Assembly (NCBI GenBank): GCA_002413395.1
Contig: DHWX01000100.1
Coordinates: 1,199 to 29,167, forward strand
Length of the DNA: 27,969 bases
Origin: Polaromonas sp. UBA5171
GTDB taxonomy: Bacteria; Pseudomonadota; Gammaproteobacteria; Burkholderiales; Burkholderiaceae_C
Direction of reading: 5' to 3'
The stretch's first letter is position 1, and each line of letters opens with the position of its first letter. The notes under the pieces are model-generated. The model was not told the origin of the DNA and made no database searches. It worked only from the letters and a program-made list of their open reading frames with translations. A program made the position numbers and the translations under genes. This document shows, piece after piece, positions 1-7,341 of the stretch.

Positions 1-32
1 CCAAAGTCGTTGAGATTGTTGGCGATTGGGCC

Positions 33-63
33 TTGACAAGTTCGATCCGCGAGACTCTACAAT
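33..63 (+). promoter_or_regulatory. Candidate sigma70 promoter
   Basis: A perfect TTGACA (33-38) is followed by TCTACA at 56-61 with a 17-base spacer, overlapping TACAAT at 58-63 with a 19-base spacer. It points away from any protein gene inside the window: the next thing downstream on this strand is the tsf terminator hairpin. The opposite strand reads only weakly as a promoter here. Activity is inferred from the motif alone. Confidence 0.45.
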
Positions 64-141
64 CAAGACCCTGCTTCCTGCTTCCTCATCCTCATCACTC
101 AGTAGTTCGGCAGAACGCTTTTCAAACCGGACTCTCTAACT

Positions 142-163
142 TATACGCGCGCACGCGCGCGCG
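142..163. repeat. Alternating purine-pyrimidine tract, mostly CG
   Basis: Twenty-two consecutive bases alternate pyrimidine and purine, starting TATA and continuing as CG/CA steps. Such tracts can adopt left-handed Z-DNA under negative supercoiling. It sits just beyond the tsf terminator, where supercoiling behind a highly expressed ribosomal operon could matter. Any function is inference. Confidence 0.5.
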
Positions 164-176
164 AGGCTTGACAGCA

Positions 177-214
177 CGAAGCCCGTCCTCCCTGCAACCA
201 GAGGACGGGCTTCG
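177..214 (-). terminator. tsf terminator hairpin
   Basis: A perfect 14-bp stem (177-190 with 201-214) has a 10-base loop and lies 12 bases past the tsf stop. The U-tract on the minus strand is poor, so termination may be incomplete or partly factor-dependent. The symmetric stem could also stop plus-strand transcription from the promoter at 33-63. Confidence 0.7.
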
Positions 215-226
215 TTACGTGCGGTC

Positions 227-1222
227 CTACTGGTCGTGCCCGAAGATGCCATCTCCAGGAGGAGCGGCCACTGGGTCGCTGGGCGGCACAGGAGGCCCAC
301 TGACAGGGTCAGGCTCGTTGGCAGCAGCCACCTGAGCGGCGACTTCCGCCGCGAAGTCGTCGACCTTTTTCTCGATACCCTCGCCGACCACATACAGCGC
401 GAAAGACTTGATGGTGGTTCCCTTTTCCCTGAGCATCTGCTCGACGGTCTGCTTGTCGTTCTTGACAAACGTCTGGTTGTGCAGGCTGACTTCTTTCAGG
501 TACTTCTGAACACCACCCTCAATACGCTTGGCAACAATTTCAGCGGACTGCACAGGCTTGCCTTCGGCCTGGGCCTTGGCGGCATCTTCCGCCGCTTTGG
601 CGGCCGCCACCGAACGCTCCCTGGCTACCAGGTCTGCGGGCACATCGGTGCTGGACAGGGCCACGGGTTTCATCGCAGCCACGTGCATGGCAACATCCTT
701 GGCGGCGGTTTCATCGCCCTCAAACTCCACTACCACCCCAATGCGGGTGCCGTGCAGGTATGACGCCAGCTTGCTGCCGGAAAAGCGTTTGAAACGACGC
801 ACCGTCATGTTCTCGCCAATCTTGCCGATCAGGCCCTTGCGGACATCTTCGACCGTTGGACCAAACCCGTCCTGCGACATCGGCATGGCGCCAACGGCAG
901 CCACATCAGCCGGACTGTTCTTGACAATGCCCGCGGCTACTGCCTGGGCAAAAGCCAAAAAACTGTCATTTTTGGTAACGAAATCGGTTTCACAGTTGAT
1001 TTCAACCAGCGCGCCGACATTGCCTTCACGGTATGCGGCGACCACGCCCTCAGCAGTGATGCGAGAAGCCGCCTTGCCGGCCTTGCTGCCCAGCTTGACG
1101 CGCAAAATTTCTTCAGCTTTTTCAAAATTTCCTTCAGCTTCAGTCAGTGCCTTCTTGCACTCCATCATCGGGGCATCGGTTTTGGCGCGCAATTCAGCGA
1201 CCATGCTTGCGGTAATGATCAT
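227..1222 (-). CDS. tsf: Elongation factor Ts, with extended C-terminus
   Basis: Guanine-nucleotide exchange factor that regenerates EF-Tu-GTP in the cytoplasm during translation. The N-terminal UBA-like helices (about residues 1-50, with LRAKTDAPMMECKKAL at 11-26) and the TDFVTKN motif (about 79-85), which contacts EF-Tu, are intact, followed by the core dimerisation-type domains. The ATG at 1220-1222 is preceded by a GGAG-type ribosome site. Comamonadaceae Ts, as I recall the family, usually ends close to the AAQVAAA segment (about 295-301). Here about 30 more residues follow (302-331), with nine prolines and a final GIFGHDQ. The gene lies downstream of rpsB in the same direction, separated by a strong terminator. 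Identity is certain; the tail is unusual. Confidence 0.98.
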   Translation of the reverse strand: MIITASMVAELRAKTDAPMMECKKALTEAEGNFEKAEEILRVKLGSKAGKAASRITAEGVVAAYREGNVGALVEINCETDFVTKNDSFLAFAQAVAAGIVKNSPADVAAVGAMPMSQDGFGPTVEDVRKGLIGKIGENMTVRRFKRFSGSKLASYLHGTRIGVVVEFEGDETAAKDVAMHVAAMKPVALSSTDVPADLVARERSVAAAKAAEDAAKAQAEGKPVQSAEIVAKRIEGGVQKYLKEVSLHNQTFVKNDKQTVEQMLREKGTTIKSFALYVVGEGIEKKVDDFAAEVAAQVAAANEPDPVSGPPVPPSDPVAAPPGDGIFGHDQ

Positions 1223-1296
1223 TTTTTGACTCTCCGTTTATCGTGTTCACTTCGACGGGATGCTGGCGTCGTATCTGTCGCATCATTCAACTTGTG

Positions 1297-1323
1297 AAAA
1301 AGGGGCTACGCGAGCCCCTTTTT
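1297..1323 (-). terminator. Terminator between rpsB and tsf
   Basis: A perfect 11-bp stem (1297-1307 with 1313-1323) has a five-base loop and is flanked by A and T tracts, so it looks functional on both strands. It lies 40 bases past the rpsB stop and 75 bases before the tsf start. It should lower tsf expression relative to rpsB, with tsf fed by read-through or by its own promoter. Confidence 0.9.
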
Positions 1324-1362
1324 CGCGTCTGGCACAGTGCCAAAACTGACAGGCACCTTTAC

Positions 1363-2115
1363 TCAGGCGGCTGCGTTTTGCACTTCCACAAATTCATCCG
1401 AACTCTCCGGCGCCACTGTCTTGACGAGATCGTTCCCGGCATTGGCACGACCTTCCAGAACTGCATCGGCCAGTCCGCGGGCATACAGGGCCACGGCCTT
1501 GGATGAGTCGTCATTACCGGGGATGACATAGTCAATGCCAATCGGGGAGTGGTTGGAATCGACCACGCCGATCAGCGGAATGCCGAGTTTCTTGGCTTCC
1601 AGAACCGCGATCTTGTGAAAACCCACGTCAATCACAAAAATGGCATCGGGCAAGGCGGCCATGTCCTGAATGCCGCCGATGTCTTTTTCAAGCTTTTCGA
1701 TTTCGCGCTTGAAGGTGAGCTGCTCTTTCTTGCTGATGGCGTCAAGGCCGGCTTCTTGCTGCGCTTTCAACTCCTTCAGGCGTTTGATTGAAGTCTTGAC
1801 CGTCTTGAAGTTGGTCAGCATGCCACCCAGCCAGCGCTGATCCACGTAAGGAATACCGGCGCGTTTAGCTTCCATCGCGACGGTTTCGCGGGCGGTGCGC
1901 TTGGTACCGACCATCAGGATGGTGCCGCGGTTGGCGGTGAGCTGTTTGGCGAAATTCATCGCTTCCTGGAACATCGGCAGCGATTTTTCCAGGTTGATGA
2001 TGTGAATACGGTTGCGATGGCCAAAAATATAGGGGGCCATCTTCGGATTCCAGAAGCGGGTTTGGTGACCGAAATGGACGCCAGCTTCCAGCATTTCACG
2101 CATGCTTGTTGACAT
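1363..2115 (-). CDS. rpsB: 30S ribosomal protein S2
   Basis: Protein of the small ribosomal subunit that binds the 16S rRNA head/body junction and is needed for S1 docking. The 250-residue product carries family hallmarks: MREMLEAGVHFGHQTRFWNP near the N-terminus, the NRIHIINLEKS segment, a coiled-coil insertion (about 105-155, rich in K/E) and the DSNHSPIGIDYVIPGNDDS block near the C-terminus. The start at 2113-2115 gives MSTSMREML, which matches the family, and has a GGAG site about six bases upstream. A strong hairpin terminator follows, then tsf. Transcription appears to start from the extended -10 at 2242-2250, giving a leader of roughly 120 nt that could carry the autoregulation known for S2 in other bacteria (inference). 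Confidence 0.99.
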   Translation of the reverse strand: MSTSMREMLEAGVHFGHQTRFWNPKMAPYIFGHRNRIHIINLEKSLPMFQEAMNFAKQLTANRGTILMVGTKRTARETVAMEAKRAGIPYVDQRWLGGMLTNFKTVKTSIKRLKELKAQQEAGLDAISKKEQLTFKREIEKLEKDIGGIQDMAALPDAIFVIDVGFHKIAVLEAKKLGIPLIGVVDSNHSPIGIDYVIPGNDDSSKAVALYARGLADAVLEGRANAGNDLVKTVAPESSDEFVEVQNAAA

Positions 2116-2241
2116 AAAAACTCCAAAGGTTGTGTCTAAAATCAGCGCTTATCGTTCGAAACAATCTTCGGACAACACCTTGAGTGGCTGATTTGCGATT
2201 TACCCTGCAAACAACCCGATCGTCATTCACAAAGCCTGCTG

Positions 2242-2250
2242 AGTATAACA
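2242..2250 (-). promoter_or_regulatory. Extended -10 promoter element for rpsB
   Basis: The minus strand reads TGTTATACT, a textbook extended -10 (TGnTATAAT type), about 127 bases before the rpsB start. No convincing -35 sits at the ideal distance, which extended -10 promoters tolerate. It overlaps the region just before the divergent amidase start at 2262. Confidence 0.5.
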
Positions 2251-2261
2251 TCCCACACCGC

Positions 2262-3611
2262 ATGAACCTGCCAAGCCATACGCCTGACCCAGGCGACCTG
2301 CATACCACTGGCCAGGCCATTCAGGCCGGCCAAGTCAGTTCCCTGGAAATTCTCAATCACGCAGCGACCATCGCCCAAAGCGAAGCCTGCCGCCATGTTT
2401 TCATGCCGGGCACGGCGCAAAGTCCGCTTTCAGCAGCACGGGCATTGCCTCAAACGGCCCAGCCGCTTGCCGGCATCCCTGTTTCGATCAAGGACCTATT
2501 TGACGTCGCGGGCCAAGTTACCACCGCCGGATCAACCGTGCTTTCGGGTACCGCGCCAGCCAGGGCCGATTGCCCCGCCGTGGCGCGGTTGCGCGCGGCC
2601 GGTGCGGTGTTTGTGGGGCGCACCAACATGGTGGAGTTTGCGTTCTCGGGCGTCGGCATCAATCCGCACTATGGCACGCCCGTCAATCCAGCCGATCCCG
2701 CGGCACGCCGGATTCCTGGTGGCTCGTCTTCAGGCGCTGCCGTATCGGTGGCCACGGGAGCTGCCCTGGTGGGCCTTGGTTCCGACACCGGCGGATCGCT
2801 ACGCATCCCTGCCGCGTTGTGCGGCATTGTGGGGTTCAAGAGCACGGCGCGTCTGGTGCCGACCGGCGGGGCGGTGCCACTATCAACAACGCTGGATACG
2901 GTAGGTGCCCTGACCCGCTCGGTACGCGACGCGATCACGGCACATGAGGTTCTGGCAGCACGCGCTGTGCGGCTGGCTGACAAGCCGCTGTCTGCCTGTC
3001 GCCTCGCGGTGGCGCGCACGCAGATGCAGGATGGGCTGGACGACACTGTTGCCCAGGCTTTCGGGCGCAGCCTGCAGGCCCTGGCCGATGCCGGCGCGGA
3101 CATCAGGGAAATTGCCCTTGAAGAAATCGGTGAACTCGCCAGCATCAATGCGAGCGGTGGATTTTCGGCTGCCGAGAGCTATGCCTGGCACCGCACCCTG
3201 ATTGCCGCACATGAGGCCGAATATGACCCGCGCGTGGCGTTTCGCATCTTGCGCGGTGCCCGCATGAGCGCCTTTGAGTACATTGATTTACTGGCAGCAC
3301 GCAAGGGTTGGGTTTCACGCATGGAGGCCTGCCTGAGCGGTTTTGACGCAGTACTGTCGCCCACTGTGCCGATCGTGGCACCCTTGATTGCCAGCGTGCA
3401 GGACGATGACAACGAGTTTTTCCGCGTCAACTCGCTTTTGCTGCGCAACACGTCGGTGGTGAACACCCTTGACGGTTGCGCCATTTCACTGCCCTGCCAC
3501 ACCCCCGGGCAATTGCCGGTAGGCCTGATGCTCTGGCACGCAGCACTGCACGACGACGCGCTGCTGGAACTGGCCCTTCAAATTGAATCCACTCTGGCCA
3601 AGTCACTATAA
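2262..3611 (+). CDS. Amidase-signature family hydrolase
   Basis: Serine hydrolase of the amidase-signature family (GatA, AtzF and aryl-acylamidase relatives), expected to hydrolyse an amide bond. The Ser-cisSer-Lys triad is visible with numbering from this start: Lys77 in PVSIKDLFD, the serine cluster at 155-157 in GGSSSGA, and nucleophile Ser179 in GSDTGGSLRIPA. The length (449 residues) fits stand-alone amidases. No gatB or gatC lies nearby, so it is unlikely to be the tRNA amidotransferase subunit; the substrate cannot be told. I chose ATG 2262 because homology begins soon after it. An in-frame GTG at 2184 would add 26 residues and intrude into the rpsB leader. A DadA-like dehydrogenase follows 61 bases downstream, suggesting joint use in amide or amino-acid catabolism. 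Confidence 0.9.
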   Translation: MNLPSHTPDPGDLHTTGQAIQAGQVSSLEILNHAATIAQSEACRHVFMPGTAQSPLSAARALPQTAQPLAGIPVSIKDLFDVAGQVTTAGSTVLSGTAPARADCPAVARLRAAGAVFVGRTNMVEFAFSGVGINPHYGTPVNPADPAARRIPGGSSSGAAVSVATGAALVGLGSDTGGSLRIPAALCGIVGFKSTARLVPTGGAVPLSTTLDTVGALTRSVRDAITAHEVLAARAVRLADKPLSACRLAVARTQMQDGLDDTVAQAFGRSLQALADAGADIREIALEEIGELASINASGGFSAAESYAWHRTLIAAHEAEYDPRVAFRILRGARMSAFEYIDLLAARKGWVSRMEACLSGFDAVLSPTVPIVAPLIASVQDDDNEFFRVNSLLLRNTSVVNTLDGCAISLPCHTPGQLPVGLMLWHAALHDDALLELALQIESTLAKSL

Positions 3612-3672
3612 AAATAATGAACCATCCCCAGTCCCACCTTGAATTTACCCCCATCCTGCCTGGTGCCACCGC

Positions 3673-4932
3673 ATGAGGATAGCTGTCATTGGCGCCGGCA
3701 TCATCGGCATTACCACCGCCTATGAACTGGCCGCGGACGGTCACGACGTCACTGTTTTTGAACGCCGCGGCACGGCAGCGGAAGAAGCCAGCTTTGCCAA
3801 TGCCGGAGTTGTCGCGCCAGGCTATGTCACACCTTGGGCTGCGCCGGGCATGCCGGGCAAGGTCCTCGGTCAGCTTTTCAGCCGCCATGCGGCAGTCAAG
3901 CTGAGCCTGCCATTGACAAGTCGCGAGTTGGCGTGGATGTGGAAATGGCGGCGCGCCTGCAGACTTGAAACCTACCTGGCGAACCGCGCGCGGATGCAAC
4001 GGCTGGCGTTTTACAGCCGCGACCGGCTCGACCAACTGACGGAAGCGCTGAAACTTAATTATGATTGCAGCCAAGGCTACATGGTTCTTCTTCGATCTGA
4101 AAAAGATAGCAAATTAGTTCAACCTGGTCTACAACTACTGCGGGACGCGGGCATTTCGTTCAGGAAAATCAACGCCGCAGATGCCCGCCTGATCGAACCT
4201 GCGCTTAACCCCGACACCGCATTTGTGGGGGCTGTGCATCTGCCCGACGATGGCGTGGCCAACTGTCGGCAGTTTGCGCTGCTGCTCAAGGGCGTAACCC
4301 AGCAAATGGGCGTTAAATTCGAGTTCAATACGGCCGTAGCCAAATTGGAACGAGCGCAGACAGCCAGTCTTTTAATAGCAGGTGAAAGCTCGCCACGCAC
4401 TTTTGACCACGTCGTTTTGTGCGCCGGCCTAGCATCCACACAGTTGCTCAGGCCGCTCGGCCTGAAGATTCCCATGGTGGCCATTTATGGCTACTCCATC
4501 AGCGCACCAATTCGTGAAGCGATGAATGCACCGCGCAGCGCCCTGATGGACGAGCATTACAAAGTTGCCATCTCACGCTTGGGCAACCGCGTTCGTGTGG
4601 CCGGCAGCGCGGAAATCGGTGGCTCGCCTGAGAAAAAGCGCACTGATTCGCTTCAAACACTGTACAAGGTGCTGCATGACTGGTTTCCGGGTGCGGCGCA
4701 GCGCGGCAGCAGAGGTCTTTCTGTGCAGGAATGGAAGGGTACGCGCCCGATGCTGCCCGATGGCCCGCCCATCATCGGTACAAGTGGCCTGCAGGGCCTC
4801 TGGCTCAATCTGGGCCACGGCTCCAGTGGCTGGGCGCTGAGTTGCGGCAGCGCGCGCGTGCTGGCCGACCTGATCGCTGGAAAATCCGCTGCCATCGACC
4901 TGGAAGGGCTGGACATCAGTCGCTTGGCCTGA
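3673..4932 (+). CDS. dadA: D-amino-acid dehydrogenase, small subunit type (DadA family)
   Basis: FAD-dependent oxidoreductase of the DAO superfamily that oxidatively deaminates D-amino acids to 2-oxo acids, normally passing electrons to the respiratory chain at the inner membrane. The dinucleotide-binding GAGIIG lies at residues 7-12, with the acidic residue ending beta-2 in VTVFERR. The DadA-type EWKGTRPMLPDGPPIIG and NLGHGSSGWALSCGSARV motifs lie near the C-terminus. The 419-residue length is typical. It follows the amidase gene and may share its transcript. No alanine racemase (dadX) is next to it, so the substrate could be another D-amino acid. Two AT-richer patches (near 4099-4140 and 4365-4385) stand out from the surrounding GC-rich codons. 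Confidence 0.88.
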   Translation: MRIAVIGAGIIGITTAYELAADGHDVTVFERRGTAAEEASFANAGVVAPGYVTPWAAPGMPGKVLGQLFSRHAAVKLSLPLTSRELAWMWKWRRACRLETYLANRARMQRLAFYSRDRLDQLTEALKLNYDCSQGYMVLLRSEKDSKLVQPGLQLLRDAGISFRKINAADARLIEPALNPDTAFVGAVHLPDDGVANCRQFALLLKGVTQQMGVKFEFNTAVAKLERAQTASLLIAGESSPRTFDHVVLCAGLASTQLLRPLGLKIPMVAIYGYSISAPIREAMNAPRSALMDEHYKVAISRLGNRVRVAGSAEIGGSPEKKRTDSLQTLYKVLHDWFPGAAQRGSRGLSVQEWKGTRPMLPDGPPIIGTSGLQGLWLNLGHGSSGWALSCGSARVLADLIAGKSAAIDLEGLDISRLA

Positions 4933-4980
4933 GCCCGGAATCAATACGGATTCATCCTGCAGGTTTTGTTAGGGGCCGGC

Positions 4981-5073
4981 ATGAATTTGCCTCAGAAAGG
5001 CTTTACCGTCAAAACCGCCTGGCGTGTTGTACCAAGCGATTTATCGGGGCCATATCCTGCGCATTTCACCTGA
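4981..5073 (+). CDS. Possible 30-residue small protein
   Basis: A short frame begins with ATG at 4981, preceded by a plausible AGGGG ribosome site five bases upstream, and ends with TGA just ahead of the terminator at 5111. The product starts MNLPQKGFTVKTAWRVVPSD and has no recognised motif, signal peptide or membrane segment. It lies about 50 bases past dadA. It could be a genuine small protein, a decayed fragment or chance. Confidence 0.2.
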   Translation: MNLPQKGFTVKTAWRVVPSDLSGPYPAHFT

Positions 5074-5110
5074 CGCCTGAACCTCAAGACCGCTGCCGCG
5101 GACGCCTGTA

Positions 5111-5138
5111 AAGCCCGGTAAGCCAGCCGGGCTTTTTT
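5111..5138 (+). terminator. Intrinsic terminator after dadA
   Basis: An 8-bp stem (5111-5118 with 5127-5134), including a GCCCGG/CCGGGC core, is followed by a run of T (5133-5138). It points along the plus strand and lies about 180 bases past the dadA stop. It should close the amidase-dadA transcript before the NAD(P)HX repair gene. Confidence 0.85.
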
Positions 5139-5186
5139 GTGCGCCAGATTCAACCAAAATGTGTCGGAACCCCTCACAATCGTTGA

Positions 5187-6719
5187 ATGCAAAAAATCTC
5201 CAGCACCTGCAGCCAGCCGCTGCATAGCGTTGCGGCAACGCGCCAGATTGAGCGGCAGGCCGCAGCCAGCCTGCCGCCGCACACGCTGATGCAGCGTGCC
5301 GGTCTTGCCGTGGCCCGCCTGGCATTGGCGTTGGCACCCCACGCCCAGCGCATCTGGATCGCCTGCGGACCTGGCAACAACGGCGGCGACGGTTTCGAAG
5401 CGGCGCTGCACCTGCACCAGTGGGGCAAAACGGTGGTACTGACCTGGACTGGTCTGCCCAACGGAGAAGCCGGATTGCCGCCGGATGCCCGGGCCTCCCG
5501 CGACCGAGCCGTGGCCGCTGGCGTTCCGATGGCGGCAAAGCCACCGCAGGATTTTGACTTGTGCATTGACGCGCTGCTCGGCATTGGCGCCAAGCTGGAC
5601 CCTGGTCGCCCCGGCACCGCGCTGATACAGCAATGGCTGGCGCTGATGCAGGCCAGCGCGGTGCCACGGCTGGCGGTGGATGTACCCACCGGACTGGACG
5701 CCGACACAGGCTCTACGACGTCGCAGAGTGCTATGCAACCATTAGCCAAGCACGCATATTCCTCGTGGATTAATGGCGTTTTTACATTGAATCTTTTAAC
5801 CCTGAAGCCGGGCCTTTTCACCGCCAGCGGTCGGGACTGCGCTGGCCAAGTGTGGTTTGACGATCTTGGCGTCAATCCGGTAGCCAACGCAATGCCCTGC
5901 GCCAGGCTTATGGGTGCTGATCAAGTGGCCTGGCCACAGCGCGCACATGCCGTGCAAGCCAGCCACAAAGGAAGTTTTGGCGATGTCGCCATTCTGGGCG
6001 GCGAATCGGGCGCGGCCACGCACATGACGGGCGCGGCTTTGCTGGCGGCCCGTGCGGCGCTGCACGCGGGGGCCGGGCGGGTGTTTGTGGCCTTGCTCGG
6101 CCAGGCCAGTCTGACGCTTGACCCGCAGCAGCCCGAACTCATGTTTCGCAGCCCCGACGCGCTGGATTTGAAGACTCAGGTGGTGGTGTGCGGTTGCGGT
6201 GGCGGTGATGCGGTCAAAACTGTCATCGCCAAGGTGCTGTCAAGAGCGACGCGGGCCGTGCTGGATGCGGACGCGCTCAATGCTATTGCCGTGGATACGC
6301 AACTGCAAACCCTGCTGAAAGCCCGTCATCGCCGTGCTTTCCATACGGTGCTGACACCGCACCCACTCGAGGCTGCGCGTTTACTGGGCAGCAACGCTGG
6401 CGCGGTACAAGCCGACCGGCTGGCTGCGGCCTGTCAATTGGCGGATCAGTTTCAGTGCGTGGTGGTACTCAAGGGTTCGGGTACGGTTGTCGCCGCGCCG
6501 CGCCAACTGCCCACCATCAACAGCACTGGCAATGCGCTGCTGGCCAGCCCAGGCACTGGCGACGTGCTGGCGGGCATGACCGGCGCCTACATCGCCAGCG
6601 GGCTAAGCGCTTTGGAAGCGGCCTGCGGCGCTGTGTTCAGGCATGGCGATATGGCAGATCAGTGGATGATCCAGCGGCCCGGCCAACCCCTGACCGCGTC
6701 GGCATTGGCGCTCTTGTAA
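5187..6719 (+). CDS. nnr: Bifunctional NAD(P)HX epimerase / ADP-dependent NAD(P)HX dehydratase
   Basis: Metabolite-repair enzyme. The N-terminal half (YjeF_N, about 1-230) epimerises R- and S-NAD(P)HX; the C-terminal half (ribokinase-like, about 240-510) dehydrates S-NAD(P)HX back to NAD(P)H. Visible motifs are GPGNNGGDGF (61-70), the acidic DALLG (128-132), DVPTGLDADTG (165-175), TLKPGLF, SHKGSFG (259-265) opening the second domain, LTPHPLEAARLL, and GTGDVLAGMTGA (455-466) with the catalytic Asp. Length (510) matches the fused form. Residues about 175-202 are coded by an AT-richer stretch (near 5709-5793) and read unlike the family at that point, as if a short segment were inserted in a tolerated loop. 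The gene converges on yggT, with only five bases between the stops. Confidence 0.93.
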   Translation: MQKISSTCSQPLHSVAATRQIERQAAASLPPHTLMQRAGLAVARLALALAPHAQRIWIACGPGNNGGDGFEAALHLHQWGKTVVLTWTGLPNGEAGLPPDARASRDRAVAAGVPMAAKPPQDFDLCIDALLGIGAKLDPGRPGTALIQQWLALMQASAVPRLAVDVPTGLDADTGSTTSQSAMQPLAKHAYSSWINGVFTLNLLTLKPGLFTASGRDCAGQVWFDDLGVNPVANAMPCARLMGADQVAWPQRAHAVQASHKGSFGDVAILGGESGAATHMTGAALLAARAALHAGAGRVFVALLGQASLTLDPQQPELMFRSPDALDLKTQVVVCGCGGGDAVKTVIAKVLSRATRAVLDADALNAIAVDTQLQTLLKARHRRAFHTVLTPHPLEAARLLGSNAGAVQADRLAAACQLADQFQCVVVLKGSGTVVAAPRQLPTINSTGNALLASPGTGDVLAGMTGAYIASGLSALEAACGAVFRHGDMADQWMIQRPGQPLTASALALL

Positions 6720-6724
6720 CGGGG

Positions 6725-7294
6725 CTAGACCAGCACCATCAGGCCGAGTTGCAACAGCAACAGCAACAGCAGCGCTGACAGGTCCACTCCACCTATCGTG
6801 GGGATGATGCGACGCAGCGGGCTCAAGAGGGGCTCGGTCAGGCGCGCGAGCAAAAGATAAGCGGGTGAGCCAGGCTGCACCCAGGACAGAATGGCATAGC
6901 CCAGCACCAGAATCATCAGAATTTGCAGCGCCACCCGGACCATCATCTTGACAGCAAAAATCAGCATGGACAGCAAAGCCGCAGGTGCAAAATTCAGGCT
7001 CCAGTTTTCAGCAGGCAGCAGTACTCCGAACAACACCCCCCAGAGCATGGCATAAAGCAGTGACAACAATGCGGCAGTCAGCACGCTGGCCCAGTCCACC
7101 CGCGACTGAACCACCGACTTGGGCAGGACGCGCCGCAGGGGTTTGACCAGCCAGTCAGTCAACGCCATCACAAAGCTGCCTGGCTGTCCGCTCATGTTGA
7201 CCCGTGCCCGGTTCATCCAGGCGCGCAGCAGCGCCGCCGCGATCAACACGAAAAAAACTGTCTCAAGCAAAAACGCCAATATCCGGATCAGCAT
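6725..7294 (-). CDS. yggT: YggT family integral membrane protein
   Basis: Small inner-membrane protein of the YggT family; the biochemical role is not settled, although relatives are linked to osmotic or cell-division phenotypes. The 189-residue sequence shows two repeats, each with hydrophobic helices and a loop with a PL(R/S)PLRR-type signature (KPLRRVLPKS near 51-60 and SPLRRIIPTIGGVDLS near 158-173). Four hydrophobic segments are evident (about 1-25, 68-95, 105-138, 170-189). The ATG at 7292-7294 is well placed for the first helix. It lies 47 bases downstream of rnr on the same strand and overlaps nothing. Confidence 0.9.
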   Translation of the reverse strand: MLIRILAFLLETVFFVLIAAALLRAWMNRARVNMSGQPGSFVMALTDWLVKPLRRVLPKSVVQSRVDWASVLTAALLSLLYAMLWGVLFGVLLPAENWSLNFAPAALLSMLIFAVKMMVRVALQILMILVLGYAILSWVQPGSPAYLLLARLTEPLLSPLRRIIPTIGGVDLSALLLLLLLQLGLMVLV

Positions 7295-7341
7295 GGATAT
7301 CCCGGCTTGCCTATGAAAGAAAAAAGCGGTTTCATAAAGTT

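Larger units (their letters stand above)
70..214 (+). ncRNA. Candidate small RNA
   Basis: If the promoter at 33-63 is active, transcription would begin near position 70 and meet the perfect 14-bp hairpin at 177-214, giving an RNA of roughly 145 nt. The span has a pyrimidine-rich start (tandem CTGCTTC and CTCATC units near 70-88), a long alternating CG stretch (142-163) and no credible reading frame. I recognise no known RNA family. The alternative is that the hairpin serves only tsf and the promoter is fortuitous or reads through as a tsf antisense. Confidence 0.25.

Noticed and set aside
2184..2261. GTG start for the amidase
   Set aside because: It adds 26 residues without family resemblance or ribosome site and overlaps the rpsB leader and promoter.
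3427..4074. Minus-strand open frame bridging the amidase and dadA
   Set aside because: It crosses two well-supported plus-strand genes and has no motif.
7312..7336. TATGAAA/TTTCATA inverted repeat between rnr and yggT
   Set aside because: The stem is only 7 bp and A/T-rich with an 11-base loop; too weak to call a terminator, and the two genes are probably co-transcribed.
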